A stretch of 64,000 nt of DNA from ZC4RG20 sp963702105 (GTDB lineage: Bacteria; Pseudomonadota; Gammaproteobacteria; Steroidobacterales; Rariloculaceae): positions 3,472,001-3,536,000 of the forward strand of contig OY969712.1 in assembly GCA_963702105.1 (NCBI GenBank), written 5' to 3'. The translations under genes were made by a program, and so were the position numbers. Numbering within the stretch: position 1 is the stretch's first letter; each line of letters begins with the position of its first letter. Of the stretch, positions 53,057-61,498 are shown in pieces. The notes beneath the pieces were generated by a model that was not told the DNA's origin, ran no database searches, and saw only the letters and a program-made list of their open reading frames with translations.

Positions 53057-54283
53057 TCAACGCCCCTCGTCGTCGCCGTGCTCGCCGTCGAACATCCATG
53101 TGCGGCCGTGGCAGTCGGCCCTACCGACATCGCTGTAGATTGCCGGTTCGGTGGCGGGGGCATCCGGACTCTTCATCGCCGATTCATAGTCCCATTCATA
53201 CCGGCCGTTGGCGAGCGTCAGCTTCATCACGCCGTAGTAGTCGCCGGTGGCCGCTTGGATGTTCTGGCTCACGGCATTCTGGACGGGCTGATCGAGCGAT
53301 TCGCCGCCCGTGCCGACGATGAATTCGCGAATGCCGCCCTTCGGGTCGGCCTTGCCGCTCGGATCCATTGGCGCGTAACGCGCATAAAGATGATCGTGAC
53401 CGTTGAGGACCACGTCCGCACCGTACTTATAAAGGAGCTGCCACCATGCGTCCGCCGCCGTGCCCTCCGGCGACGTAAACACACTCCCCGGCACCGCGGC
53501 ATCTCCTGCCGAAAATGTCGGCTGATGCCAGTAGGCCAACGTGCATCGGGCATGAGTGCGCGCAAGGTCCTCTGCGAGCCACTTCGTCTCTTCAGAGAGC
53601 CAGCCGGTATTCGGATCGCAGCCTCCCGGCTGCACGGCGCATTCGGCATTCAGCGAAATGATGTGCCAGCTGCCGAGGTCGTACGAGTACCAGCCGTTGC
53701 CGTTCTGGCCGACGGTGCCGGCTTGTCCGTGCTGAAGGGGTACGGGCTGGTCGACGGGCGCCCCGCCGTCGCCGGCAGTGACCGACGCGATGACGGGATT
53801 GCCGGTGTTCGGATCGACTTGGTAGCCATTGTAGTAGTCGAAGTACCCGTAACCGCGGACGCCGCTTTCGCCGTGCTCGGAGTAGAACTCATGGTTGCCG
53901 GGCGCCGGGCGATGCAGCCACTTGAAGGCGCCATAAGTATGATCGAAGGAGGCCATGAAGTCTGCGTAGCGGCCGACTTCATACTGCTCGTCGCCGAGTA
54001 TGGCAACGAGATCGGGTTTCATCGCCTCGATCTGCTTGGCCGTCGCCGTTTGTGCCTGCCAGCGCGTCGTGTAGCCATTGCCGCTTTTATCGCACACGTC
54101 CTTCTGCTTTTCCCCCTCTACGGGATCCCCGGGCTGGCAGGAAATATCACCGACGGCCGCGAGGACCGGGGCACGGTCACGCCAGGCAGGCGCTGACGAC
54201 GGCTGGCCGGCCAGGGACGAACCCGAAGCGCCGATCGTCAAGAGCGCGCCGGACACGTAAGTAGCGATTTGGGACCTATGCAT
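53057..54283 (-). CDS. Exported metallophosphoesterase (purple acid phosphatase-like)
   Basis: ATG 54283 gives 408 residues with a signal peptide (ATYVSGALLTIGASGSSLAG). The calcineurin-like metal motifs occur in order: VGDIS, GDEQYEVG, GNHEFY, then HQPTF and NGHDHLYAR. The spacing matches bacterial secreted metallophosphatases with an Fe/Mn or Fe/Zn centre. It probably releases phosphate from phosphomonoesters outside the cytoplasm. It is 120 bp downstream of the multicopper oxidase gene and in line with the PlcC-like phosphatase, so the three may be one phosphate- or metal-responsive unit. Confidence 0.88.
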   Translation of the reverse strand: MHRSQIATYVSGALLTIGASGSSLAGQPSSAPAWRDRAPVLAAVGDISCQPGDPVEGEKQKDVCDKSGNGYTTRWQAQTATAKQIEAMKPDLVAILGDEQYEVGRYADFMASFDHTYGAFKWLHRPAPGNHEFYSEHGESGVRGYGYFDYYNGYQVDPNTGNPVIASVTAGDGGAPVDQPVPLQHGQAGTVGQNGNGWYSYDLGSWHIISLNAECAVQPGGCDPNTGWLSEETKWLAEDLARTHARCTLAYWHQPTFSAGDAAVPGSVFTSPEGTAADAWWQLLYKYGADVVLNGHDHLYARYAPMDPSGKADPKGGIREFIVGTGGESLDQPVQNAVSQNIQAATGDYYGVMKLTLANGRYEWDYESAMKSPDAPATEPAIYSDVGRADCHGRTWMFDGEHGDDEGR

Positions 54284-54403
54284 GACCTGTTTCTCCAAGA
54301 GGTGCCGAAGCGAAGGTTTGTTGTTATCGACCGCAAGAGTGATTCCTCGCGGTAGCTTAGACTTCGATTATTTCGCGTACGTGAAGCTGCCCGAAAAGTC
54401 GAT

Positions 54404-56071
54404 TCAGGAGGCGACGACCTCGAACGGACGCATCATCTGGTTCGCGGCGTGCTCTGCAATATGGCAGTGCCAAACGTAGCGCCCGGCGAAACCCTCGAAG
54501 CAGACGATGATGCGAGTGGCCATACCTGGGTGAGCCTGCACGGTGTCCTTCCATCCTGCTTCGTGCGCGGCCGGGGCGAGAACCGGCCCGAAGCAGCGCA
54601 CCGTCCCGGAGCGCGAATACTCACCGACATCGAAGTACCTCCGATCGAGAATCTGAAAGCGCACCAGATGCAGATGGATCGGATGGATATCTTCGGTCAT
54701 ATTGAGGAGGCTCCAGATCTCGACGCTGTCGAGGACCGGCTTCTCGGTCGTAGGCTCCCGCCAGAACCGCCCATTAAGCAGCATCCGCATGCGGTTCCTG
54801 CCCGGGTCCCGATTCTGATCGAGGGAGAGCGTGCGTGTCCGCACGGCGCTCTTCTCCGGAATCCTTTCGACCTTGCGCAAAGCGGCCGGCAAGCGTCCGC
54901 TTTGCACCGTCCTTCCGGGGCGCACGCGAAACTGCATCAGCTCGAACGTACGGCTCTCGAGCCGGACCTCGCTGCCCGCGAGGCTCGAGAAATCGACGAG
55001 AATGTCGGCGCGCTCGGCGGGCGCCAGCGATAGGAATGTCGCCTCGACGGGAGCAGGCAGCAGACCCTGATCGCCGCCGACGACATGAAACGGGCGGCGA
55101 TCCGAGAATGCCAGGTTCAGAAAGCGCGCGTTCGATGCGTTGAGCAAGCGCAGGCGGTACCTACGCGGCTCGACGCTCGCGAACGGACACAACTTGCCAT
55201 TGACGAGAATCGCGTTGCCGTAGACTTCGGGAACCCACGGCGCGTATGGGTCCGACGACCTGGGGTAATACAGCTGTCCGGCCTCGTCCAATTGGCGGTC
55301 GAAGATCACCAGGGGGATCTCGTAGGGGCCGCAGGGAAATCCGAGCGCGTCCTCTTGCTGATCGCGAACCACGAACAGCCCGAACAGGCCCGCGTACTGG
55401 TTCAACCGTTCGATGCCCATGGCGTGGTCGTGGTACCAAAGCAAGGTAGCTTCCTGACCGTTGGGATAGCGGTAGAGGGCCGAACGACCGCGAGTAAACC
55501 ACTGCTCCGGATAGCCATCACTCTCTGGCGGCGCCTTCGCGCCGTGGACGTGCGTCACGGTGCGCACGTCGGGTAGCGCCGGCTCCGCGCCGCACAACGT
55601 GTGATCGATCGGTAGGAAGTGCGCGTCCGGCAACTCGTTGATCCATTCCACGAGCAGAGGCTCGCCGCTTCGCGTCTCGATCGTCGGGCCGGGAACGCTG
55701 CCGTCATAGCTCCAGAGCCGCGTCGGGGGCAGGTCACGGTGGAGCCGCTGCTCGATTTCGCGCATGGACAGCCGATAGTAGGGTACCCACCCCCATACGC
55801 CTCGGGGGTCGGCCCGGCGACCGGCGGGCCCGCAGACTCCCGGAATCGGCAGAACGTCGACAAAGCGCGGCAGATTGCGCGGATTGAGCAGCGCAGGCGG
55901 CAGGCTGGACGAGACCTTCGGAGCGGAGGCCAGGGGCGCGGCTGCGCCGGGCGGGCGCCCGGGCCGGAGCGGATCCGCAACGGCTGTAGAAAATCGAAGG
56001 AGCTTGGCTGCAGTCGAGCCGGCGAGTATAGCGCTGCCGCCCAACAGCAGCTTTCGGCGAGTCGTTTGCAT
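54404..56071 (-). CDS. Tat-exported multicopper oxidase (CotA/bilirubin-oxidase-like)
   Basis: The 555-residue protein has a Tat-type leader (TTRRKLLLGGSAILAGS) and three cupredoxin domains. Copper ligands are seen in HVHG, WYHDHAMG, HPIHLHLVRFQIL and the C-terminal WHCHIAEHAANQMMRPFEV, which holds the T1 Cys and axial Met. VPGPTIETRSGEPLLVEWIN marks domain 1. The layout resembles CotA laccase and bilirubin oxidases, which oxidise phenols, bilirubin or Mn(II) with O2. It starts 8 bp after the stop of the PlcC-like gene, so the two are cotranscribed. Confidence 0.9.
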   Translation of the reverse strand: MQTTRRKLLLGGSAILAGSTAAKLLRFSTAVADPLRPGRPPGAAAPLASAPKVSSSLPPALLNPRNLPRFVDVLPIPGVCGPAGRRADPRGVWGWVPYYRLSMREIEQRLHRDLPPTRLWSYDGSVPGPTIETRSGEPLLVEWINELPDAHFLPIDHTLCGAEPALPDVRTVTHVHGAKAPPESDGYPEQWFTRGRSALYRYPNGQEATLLWYHDHAMGIERLNQYAGLFGLFVVRDQQEDALGFPCGPYEIPLVIFDRQLDEAGQLYYPRSSDPYAPWVPEVYGNAILVNGKLCPFASVEPRRYRLRLLNASNARFLNLAFSDRRPFHVVGGDQGLLPAPVEATFLSLAPAERADILVDFSSLAGSEVRLESRTFELMQFRVRPGRTVQSGRLPAALRKVERIPEKSAVRTRTLSLDQNRDPGRNRMRMLLNGRFWREPTTEKPVLDSVEIWSLLNMTEDIHPIHLHLVRFQILDRRYFDVGEYSRSGTVRCFGPVLAPAAHEAGWKDTVQAHPGMATRIIVCFEGFAGRYVWHCHIAEHAANQMMRPFEVVAS

Positions 56072-56078
56072 AGGAAAA

Positions 56079-57257
56079 TCAGCGGCTGAACAAGTCCGAC
56101 ATCAGCGCCACGTCGTCATCGGCGGCGTGATTGAGATACGGCAGACCGAACCCGGATTCGAGGGACTTCAAAAGCGCAAAGTGGTTGTATTTAACCTCGC
56201 TCTTCACGCCCTTGACTCCATTGTTGGTGTCCACGATCGTGACGACCTGATTCGGTTTGCTGCTGTAGTCGTTCTCGTCCCAAACCACGACGATCGCGTT
56301 CTCGCCCTCGCGCCATACGCGCGACCCTTTGATCGCCGTCACGAGATCCTTCAGCGCCGCGTCACCCTGTGCAATCAGGGCCGGGTTCAATACGTCGTTG
56401 TTCGGATCCGGATCGTACTGACAGCCTGTCCCCACCTCGGCGCTGCCGCGGCCGTGTTGATCGTGGCACTGATTCGGCGCGATGAATGAAAGATTCGGCA
56501 CATGCCCGGCCTTAAGGTCGCGATAGAGCTGGTCGAAGCCGACCATATTCTTGAGGCCGTGTTCCTCGGTGCTTGCGAAGTAGGCAAAGGGATTGTGCTT
56601 GACGGCATACAGCTTCGGCAGCGGCGAGAACTGGGCGCCCACCTCGGAGAGCAGACCGTCGCTGTAGTCCACGTTGTCCGCGCCGTATGGCGGGAGATTC
56701 TCCTGATAGCTCTTCCAAGTCATGCCGGCAAGCTCGAGCTGATCGGCAATTGTCATTCCGACCGTCGGCGCAGCCGGCAGCGGGTCGTTGTAGACCGGCT
56801 CACTCGGCGTGCCCTCGTTCGTCGTGTCGATAGCCGGTGTTTCGGCGTCGAGCCCCTGGCCCGCGATCGGGCAGATGTTCGGCGCCCCTTCGAGCGCAGG
56901 CGTCTTGAGAACGATATTCGGCACACAGGTATCGTCATGCCAATCCGGCGAGTTGTCGTTGACGACTCCGAAATTCGAGCCGCCGACGATTTCCAGGTAG
57001 TTGGTCAGGCTCGGATGTCCGACGGCAAAGTAGTTGGCGGCGAGATTGGCCGTCTGGGCGTAGCTGTTGATGAACGGGGCAGAAGAATTGCCGATGATCT
57101 GGTCGTAGTGGTGGTTCTCCATGACGATTAGGAACACGTGATCCAGCGGCGGAATACGTTGTTCCATGTGATGGCGATGATGATGGTCGTCGGCTGAGGC
57201 CGTACCGGCAATGGCCATGGCGATCGCAATCGCGAGAACACTCTTGTGCGTCTTCAT
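56079..57257 (-). CDS. Exported PlcC/acid-phosphatase family phosphoesterase (PF04185)
   Basis: ATG 57257 (AGGAG about ten bases upstream) begins a signal peptide (KSVLAIAIAMAIAGTASA) and a 392-residue protein. A His cluster DDHHHRHHMEQ follows the cleavage site. The family core is DHVFLIVMENHHYDQIIG at the N-terminus, NYFAVGHPSLTNYLEIVGGS, PNLSFIAPNQCHDQHG and IVVVWDENDY toward the C-terminus. These match metal ligands and the Thr/Ser nucleophile region of the alkaline-phosphatase-like superfamily. It probably hydrolyses phosphomonoesters or phospholipid head groups in the periplasm. It leads the run of MCO and metallophosphoesterase. Confidence 0.87.
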   Translation of the reverse strand: MKTHKSVLAIAIAMAIAGTASADDHHHRHHMEQRIPPLDHVFLIVMENHHYDQIIGNSSAPFINSYAQTANLAANYFAVGHPSLTNYLEIVGGSNFGVVNDNSPDWHDDTCVPNIVLKTPALEGAPNICPIAGQGLDAETPAIDTTNEGTPSEPVYNDPLPAAPTVGMTIADQLELAGMTWKSYQENLPPYGADNVDYSDGLLSEVGAQFSPLPKLYAVKHNPFAYFASTEEHGLKNMVGFDQLYRDLKAGHVPNLSFIAPNQCHDQHGRGSAEVGTGCQYDPDPNNDVLNPALIAQGDAALKDLVTAIKGSRVWREGENAIVVVWDENDYSSKPNQVVTIVDTNNGVKGVKSEVKYNHFALLKSLESGFGLPYLNHAADDDVALMSDLFSR

Positions 57258-57735
57258 GTATGTGGTGCTCCTTGGGGCGTACGGGCGGTGCGCCGATACG
57301 CGACGCGGGAAGCTACGGCGGAACCATGACAACCTGATGAATGCGTAGGATCGCCCGTGGATTCGGCGTAGGGCAGGTACTTGCTGATCTGGAAGGGGCC
57401 GTTCAGCGAGCTCGCCGCAACGAAAACGGCCGACGCCGGCGCGGCCCAGATCGCGTTCATGAACCCGGGAGGGCTTGCTCGAGCAGCAATGGCGCGGCAA
57501 TCGTCGCCGCCCGATTCTTCAAGTGTCGGCCAACCTCGGCGCACGTTCCCCTCGAACCGGCGGCGGCCGGCAGGATTCATCTCGTTGAGCAAGCCGTCCG
57601 CCCATTCATCGGGCCCGAGACCACCGCCAATCGCTGAGGCAGGCCCAGTGCGCAGGCGATACGAACAGTCACGTATAGGCGACGCTCCCGGATGGGTATG
57701 CAATGCCCTTCGATCCCGGATCCCGGACCGAGAGA
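57258..57735. other. Divergent intergenic region, no supported gene
   Basis: About 480 bp separate the PlcC-like gene from the pyruvate-kinase-like gene. A 149-codon minus-strand frame (57254-57703) overlaps the signal-peptide start of the PlcC gene and matches nothing known. Promoters for both genes must lie here, but none was assigned. Confidence 0.35.
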
Positions 57736-59637
57736 ATGACCGCTACCCTGGGCGACAGCGAGCAAATCGATAGGCTCCTACGCGAGCTCTCGGCAATCCG
57801 AGAGCAGATGGTGGCGGATTCGACGGCCTCCGGGGCCGTACTCGAGACGGTCGATCCCGCTTACCGCGCGAGCGCCCGCAATCTGCTCGACTACCTCACG
57901 CTGCGCCGGCGCGACCTGCGCCCGCTGCAGCTTCGGCTGGCCGAATTCGGCCTGTCCTCGCTAGGCCGCGCCGAAGCCTGCGTCCTCGCGAGTGTGGACG
58001 CGGTGCTCGCGGTGCTGCACCGCCTGGCCGAGCCTTCTTGGACGCCTCCGGCCCCCGCTACCTCGAGCGTCGACTTTTCGACGGGCCAGCGACTGCTGGC
58101 CGAACACACCGAGCGACTGTTGGGGCCGGCGCCCGCGGGCCGCGACGTGAGAATCATGGTCACGATGCCGACCGCGGCCGCGCACGACTACCTGCTCCTG
58201 CACGACCTGCTCGCACAGGGCATGAACTGCATGCGCATCAACTGCGCGCACGACAACGTCGCGGTCTGGTCGCGGATGATCGAGAACCTGAGGCGCGCCG
58301 AGGAAGCGCTCGGCCGCCGGTGCAAGATCGTCATGGACCTCGCCGGGCCGAAGCTGCGGACGGGTCCGGTATCGCCGGGGCCCGCCGTCGTCCACATCCG
58401 CCCCGCGCGGGATGAGTTCGGGCGCGTGACGGAACCGGCGCGCGTGTGGCTCTGCGCCGCGTCCCCCGCTCGCCCGCCACCGACGCCGGCCGACGCTTGC
58501 CTCTCGCTGCCCGCCGATTGGCTCGGGCGCCTCGGTCCCGGTGACCGGCTGCACTTCACGGACGCGCGCGGCGCCGCCCGGGCGTTCGTCGTTGTCGACT
58601 CAGGCGAGGATGGCTGCTGGGCCGAGGCCTCGAAGAGCGCCTATGTCGTGCCGGGCACGGTCTTGCGGTGCGAGGGCGCGGGGCCGGCTGCGGCGGATGC
58701 GGCCGACGAGCCGATCGAGGCCGTCGTCGGTCCGCTCGCACCGATTTCGGGCGTACTCGTCCTACACGCCGGAGACCGGCTCGTACTGACGCGCAATCTC
58801 CGGCCCGGCCGACCGGCGAGCCGCGATGCCCGCGGCACAGTGCTGAGGCCGGCGAGCATCGGTTGCACGATTCCGCAGGTGCTGGACTGCGTGCGCACGG
58901 GCGAGGCGATCTGGTTCGACGAGGGCAAACTCGGCGGCGTCATCGATTCCGTGGAGCCCGATCGCGTCGTTGTGCGCATCACGCAAGCGCCCGTCGCAGG
59001 CGCGAAGCTCGGCGGGGACAAGGGCATCAACCTGCCCGAGAGCGCACTGCGCCTCGACGCCCTGACCCCCAAGGACATAGAGGATCTGCGCTTCGCCGCC
59101 CAGCACGCCGACATCATCGAGCTTTCCTTCGCCAACACCGCCCGCGACGTCGAGCATCTGCAGGAGCATCTGATGCGGCTCGGCGGCCGACCGCCTGCGA
59201 TCGTCCTCAAGATCGAGACGCGGCGGGGCTTCCAGAATCTGCCCGAGATGCTTTTGGCCGCGATGCGCTGGCCGAGCTGCGGGGTGATGATCGCGCGCGG
59301 CGACCTCGCCGTCGAATGCGGATTCGAGCGTCTGGCGGAGGTGCAAGAGGAGATTCTCTGGATCTGCGAGGCCGCACACCTGCCGGTGATCTGGGCGACG
59401 CAGGTGCTCGAGACGCTCGCGAAGCGCGGCCTGCCGTCCCGGGCCGAAATCACGGACGCCGCGATGAGTCATCGCGCCGAATGCGTAATGCTCAACAAGG
59501 GTCCCTATGTCCTGAGCGCCGTCAAGGCGCTCGACGACATTCTGCGCCGCATGCAAGGGCACGAGACGAAGAAGCGCTCGTTGCTTCGCGAGCTGCGCCT
59601 GGCTCACGCTTTCGGTCAGCACGCAGCCCAGCACTGA
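57736..59637 (+). CDS. Pyruvate kinase-like protein, long N-terminus, no C-terminal regulatory domain
   Basis: The start is ATG 57736 (633 residues) or ATG 57703 (644). The first 120 residues are a helical extension not found in classical pyruvate kinase (IDRLLRELSAIREQMVADST; ARNLLDYLTLRRRDLRPLQL). The TIM-barrel core has MRINCAHDN, KIVMDLAGPKLRTGP, DKGINLPES, LSFANTARDVEHL, LKIETRRGFQNL and VMIARGDLAVE. ATQVLETLAKRGLPSRAEIT and MLNKGPYV follow. The B-domain insert is long. The protein ends soon after the barrel, so the usual C-terminal allosteric domain is missing. Active-site residues are kept, though Cys-Ala replaces the common Phe-Ser before His. It probably makes pyruvate from PEP, opposite to the PpsA in this window. 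Confidence 0.8.
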   Translation: MTATLGDSEQIDRLLRELSAIREQMVADSTASGAVLETVDPAYRASARNLLDYLTLRRRDLRPLQLRLAEFGLSSLGRAEACVLASVDAVLAVLHRLAEPSWTPPAPATSSVDFSTGQRLLAEHTERLLGPAPAGRDVRIMVTMPTAAAHDYLLLHDLLAQGMNCMRINCAHDNVAVWSRMIENLRRAEEALGRRCKIVMDLAGPKLRTGPVSPGPAVVHIRPARDEFGRVTEPARVWLCAASPARPPPTPADACLSLPADWLGRLGPGDRLHFTDARGAARAFVVVDSGEDGCWAEASKSAYVVPGTVLRCEGAGPAAADAADEPIEAVVGPLAPISGVLVLHAGDRLVLTRNLRPGRPASRDARGTVLRPASIGCTIPQVLDCVRTGEAIWFDEGKLGGVIDSVEPDRVVVRITQAPVAGAKLGGDKGINLPESALRLDALTPKDIEDLRFAAQHADIIELSFANTARDVEHLQEHLMRLGGRPPAIVLKIETRRGFQNLPEMLLAAMRWPSCGVMIARGDLAVECGFERLAEVQEEILWICEAAHLPVIWATQVLETLAKRGLPSRAEITDAAMSHRAECVMLNKGPYVLSAVKALDDILRRMQGHETKKRSLLRELRLAHAFGQHAAQH

Positions 59638-59772
59638 CTCAATCTCGACTCCGTCGCGCCGCGGCGCGTGCTTCGAATCGCACGATCCTCATCCGGCTCA
59701 TGAGCGTGCCGATGCTGCTGCAGAGTCTCAGCTCGAGCGTGCCTGCAAGAGACTGATTAGAAGAGGAAGATT

Positions 59773-59848
<76 letters not shown>

Positions 59849-59972
59849 ACGCGAGATGCCCTGCGGGATCGACAGAATGCGATCGGCTCGTCAGAGCGTT
59901 GCGTATTGTACCCGCTTTTTCGGCCGTTGTGCTCCCCCGCCATGGAGTCCGGAAGCGCCGGACACCCCAGGG

Positions 59973-60383
59973 TCAGCCGACGATCGTGATCAGCAACCGC
60001 CGCTCGTGCCCGCGATGGCGGTGCTCCCACAAGTAGATGCCCTGCCACGTGCCGAGCGCGAGCCGACCGCGCCGGATCGGAATGCTGAGCGCCGAATGCG
60101 TAAGCACGGTGCGCACGTGGGCAGGCATATCGTCCGGCCCCTCGGCCTGGTGCACGAAGCGCGGGTCGCCGTCCGGCGCGAGCTCCGCCATGAACGTTTC
60201 GAGATCCCGCCGCACGTCGGGATCGGCGTTCTCGCAGAGCATGAGCGAGGCGCTCGTGTGCGTATTGAACACATGGCAAAGACCCGTTTCGATCTTGGCC
60301 TCGGCCACGATCTCGCCGACCTTCTCCGTCACCTCGTAAGTGCCTCGGCCGCGGGTCTTGATCCGCACCTCCGCTCCGAACAC
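59973..60383 (-). CDS. yjbQ: YjbQ/UPF0047 family protein
   Basis: The GTG at 60383 gives 136 residues of the YjbQ family: EVTEKVGEIVAEAKIETGLC, then HVFNTHTSASLMLCENADPD, ELAPDGDPRFVHQAEGPDDM, PAHVRTVLTHSALSIPI and GTWQGIYLWEHRHRGHERRL. The conserved His residues in HTSAS and LTHSALS match family metal or active-site positions. Members have weak thiamine-phosphate synthase activity in vitro, with true function unsettled. It starts 4 bp after the stop of the histidine-phosphatase-like gene and is probably cotranscribed. Confidence 0.9.
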   Translation of the reverse strand: MFGAEVRIKTRGRGTYEVTEKVGEIVAEAKIETGLCHVFNTHTSASLMLCENADPDVRRDLETFMAELAPDGDPRFVHQAEGPDDMPAHVRTVLTHSALSIPIRRGRLALGTWQGIYLWEHRHRGHERRLLITIVG

Positions 60384-60387
60384 GGCG

Positions 60388-61053
60388 TTAGTTTCCCGTG
60401 GTGACCGCCGGCGCGTTCGTGAGCTGCGAAGGCGTCAACCCCGGCGACGCGGGCGCAAGCCCGGAAGCCATGAGGCCGTAACGCACGCGCAGCGTCTTGA
60501 CCTTGCCGAACCAGGGGCTGCTGACGATATAGACGTTGTCGTATTCGTCCAGCCCGATTTTGGGGATGTTCTTGCTGCCGTGCAGATCCTCGACGAGCGG
60601 CGCGATCGCGTCCGCGTCGGTGACGATCAGGACGATGTCGCCCTTGTGGTCCTTGAGGACGTCGTTCATGAACCCTTCGACGTTGTAGGGGTCCTTGATC
60701 TGCACCTTGATGCCGAGCCGGCGCGCCAGCGGCGCTGCGGTCTCCTGCGTGCGCCGGCTCGTGTTAGCGTAGATCGCGTCCACACCGCCGACGACGTCGA
60801 TCTTCTCGAGGAAATCGGCCAACAGCTCCGCGCGCCGGCGGCCGGTAGCGTTCAGCGGCGGATCGGCGTCCTTCGTGACCGGCTGGTCAACGTCGGCGTG
60901 GCGCACGAAGATGATGGTCGTGGTCGAGCGCTGCTCCAGGAACCATGCGAGGCCGATCGCGACAAAGACGAAGACGAGAATCGGGACGGCCCGGGAGCGG
61001 CGGCGTCTGCGGGCGCGCCCCGAAGAGTTCCGGGATGTCGGCTGCCGGGCCAT
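60388..61053 (-). CDS. Membrane-anchored histidine-phosphatase-like protein, second catalytic His missing
   Basis: The 221-residue protein has an Arg-rich N-terminus and a TM helix (AVPILVFVFVAIGLAWFL), then a phosphoglycerate-mutase-like fold. IIFVRHADVD carries the Arg-His nucleophile pair, and LNATGRRRAELLADFL and ANTSRRTQETAAPLARRLGI follow. The usual VGHSNT motif with the second His is replaced by IVTDADAIAPL, so the proton-donor/phosphate-binding His is absent. It may be a pseudo-enzyme or binding protein. It is in tandem with the YjbQ gene. Confidence 0.8.
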   Translation of the reverse strand: MARQPTSRNSSGRARRRRRSRAVPILVFVFVAIGLAWFLEQRSTTTIIFVRHADVDQPVTKDADPPLNATGRRRAELLADFLEKIDVVGGVDAIYANTSRRTQETAAPLARRLGIKVQIKDPYNVEGFMNDVLKDHKGDIVLIVTDADAIAPLVEDLHGSKNIPKIGLDEYDNVYIVSSPWFGKVKTLRVRYGLMASGLAPASPGLTPSQLTNAPAVTTGN

Positions 61054-61107
61054 GGTCAGTTCTGCCGCCGACCCGTCGCGCTCTGTGCTCCGCCCGCCAT
61101 CGAATCC

Positions 61108-61413
61108 TTAGCGCCTCCGCCTCTCGCGCTCGACGACCGTGTATTCGGCTTCGATGAGCCTACCCGCGGGCCGGCCCCCCGAACCGCGAACCCGGTCGCG
61201 TTCCGCGGCGGTTTTGCGCAGCTGCCGCCGGAACCACCATAGGCGGACCGCGATCACGGCGCCTGCGACGGCTGCGACGCCGAGCAGCGCCGAGAGGATC
61301 AGCGCGCCCACGAACACCGCGCCGACGAGGACCGCGCCGAAGACGAGCAATGCCAGCACCTGCACGATCGGGTTGCTCGGAACGCTCAGCTTGTAGTGTC
61401 GTCCGTACATCAT
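61108..61413 (-). CDS. Hypothetical small membrane protein
   Basis: A 101-residue protein starting MMYGRHYKLSVPSNP has two closely spaced hydrophobic segments (IVQVLALLVFGAVLVGAVFV and LILSALLGVAAVAGAVIAVR) and a basic cytoplasmic tail with RQLRKTAAERDRVRG and an end of ERERRRR. It lies 54 bp upstream of the histidine-phosphatase-like gene on the same strand. No family was recognised. Confidence 0.6.
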   Translation of the reverse strand: MMYGRHYKLSVPSNPIVQVLALLVFGAVLVGAVFVGALILSALLGVAAVAGAVIAVRLWWFRRQLRKTAAERDRVRGSGGRPAGRLIEAEYTVVERERRRR

Positions 61414-61498
61414 GCGATTTTAACTCACCAGCTGGGAGGAGGCCGCCAGCGGCCTCGGAGCCTTGGCCGGAATGGCCGAGGCGCGCTTGAGCCTCGCG

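Noticed and set aside
57254..57703. 149-codon minus-strand frame upstream of the PlcC-like gene
   Set aside because: It overlaps the signal-peptide start of the downstream gene in another frame and matches no family I know.
59655..59668. 14-bp perfect palindrome after the pyruvate-kinase-like gene
   Set aside because: It has no loop and no T-tract, so it is not a convincing terminator; a GC-rich palindrome this short can occur by chance.
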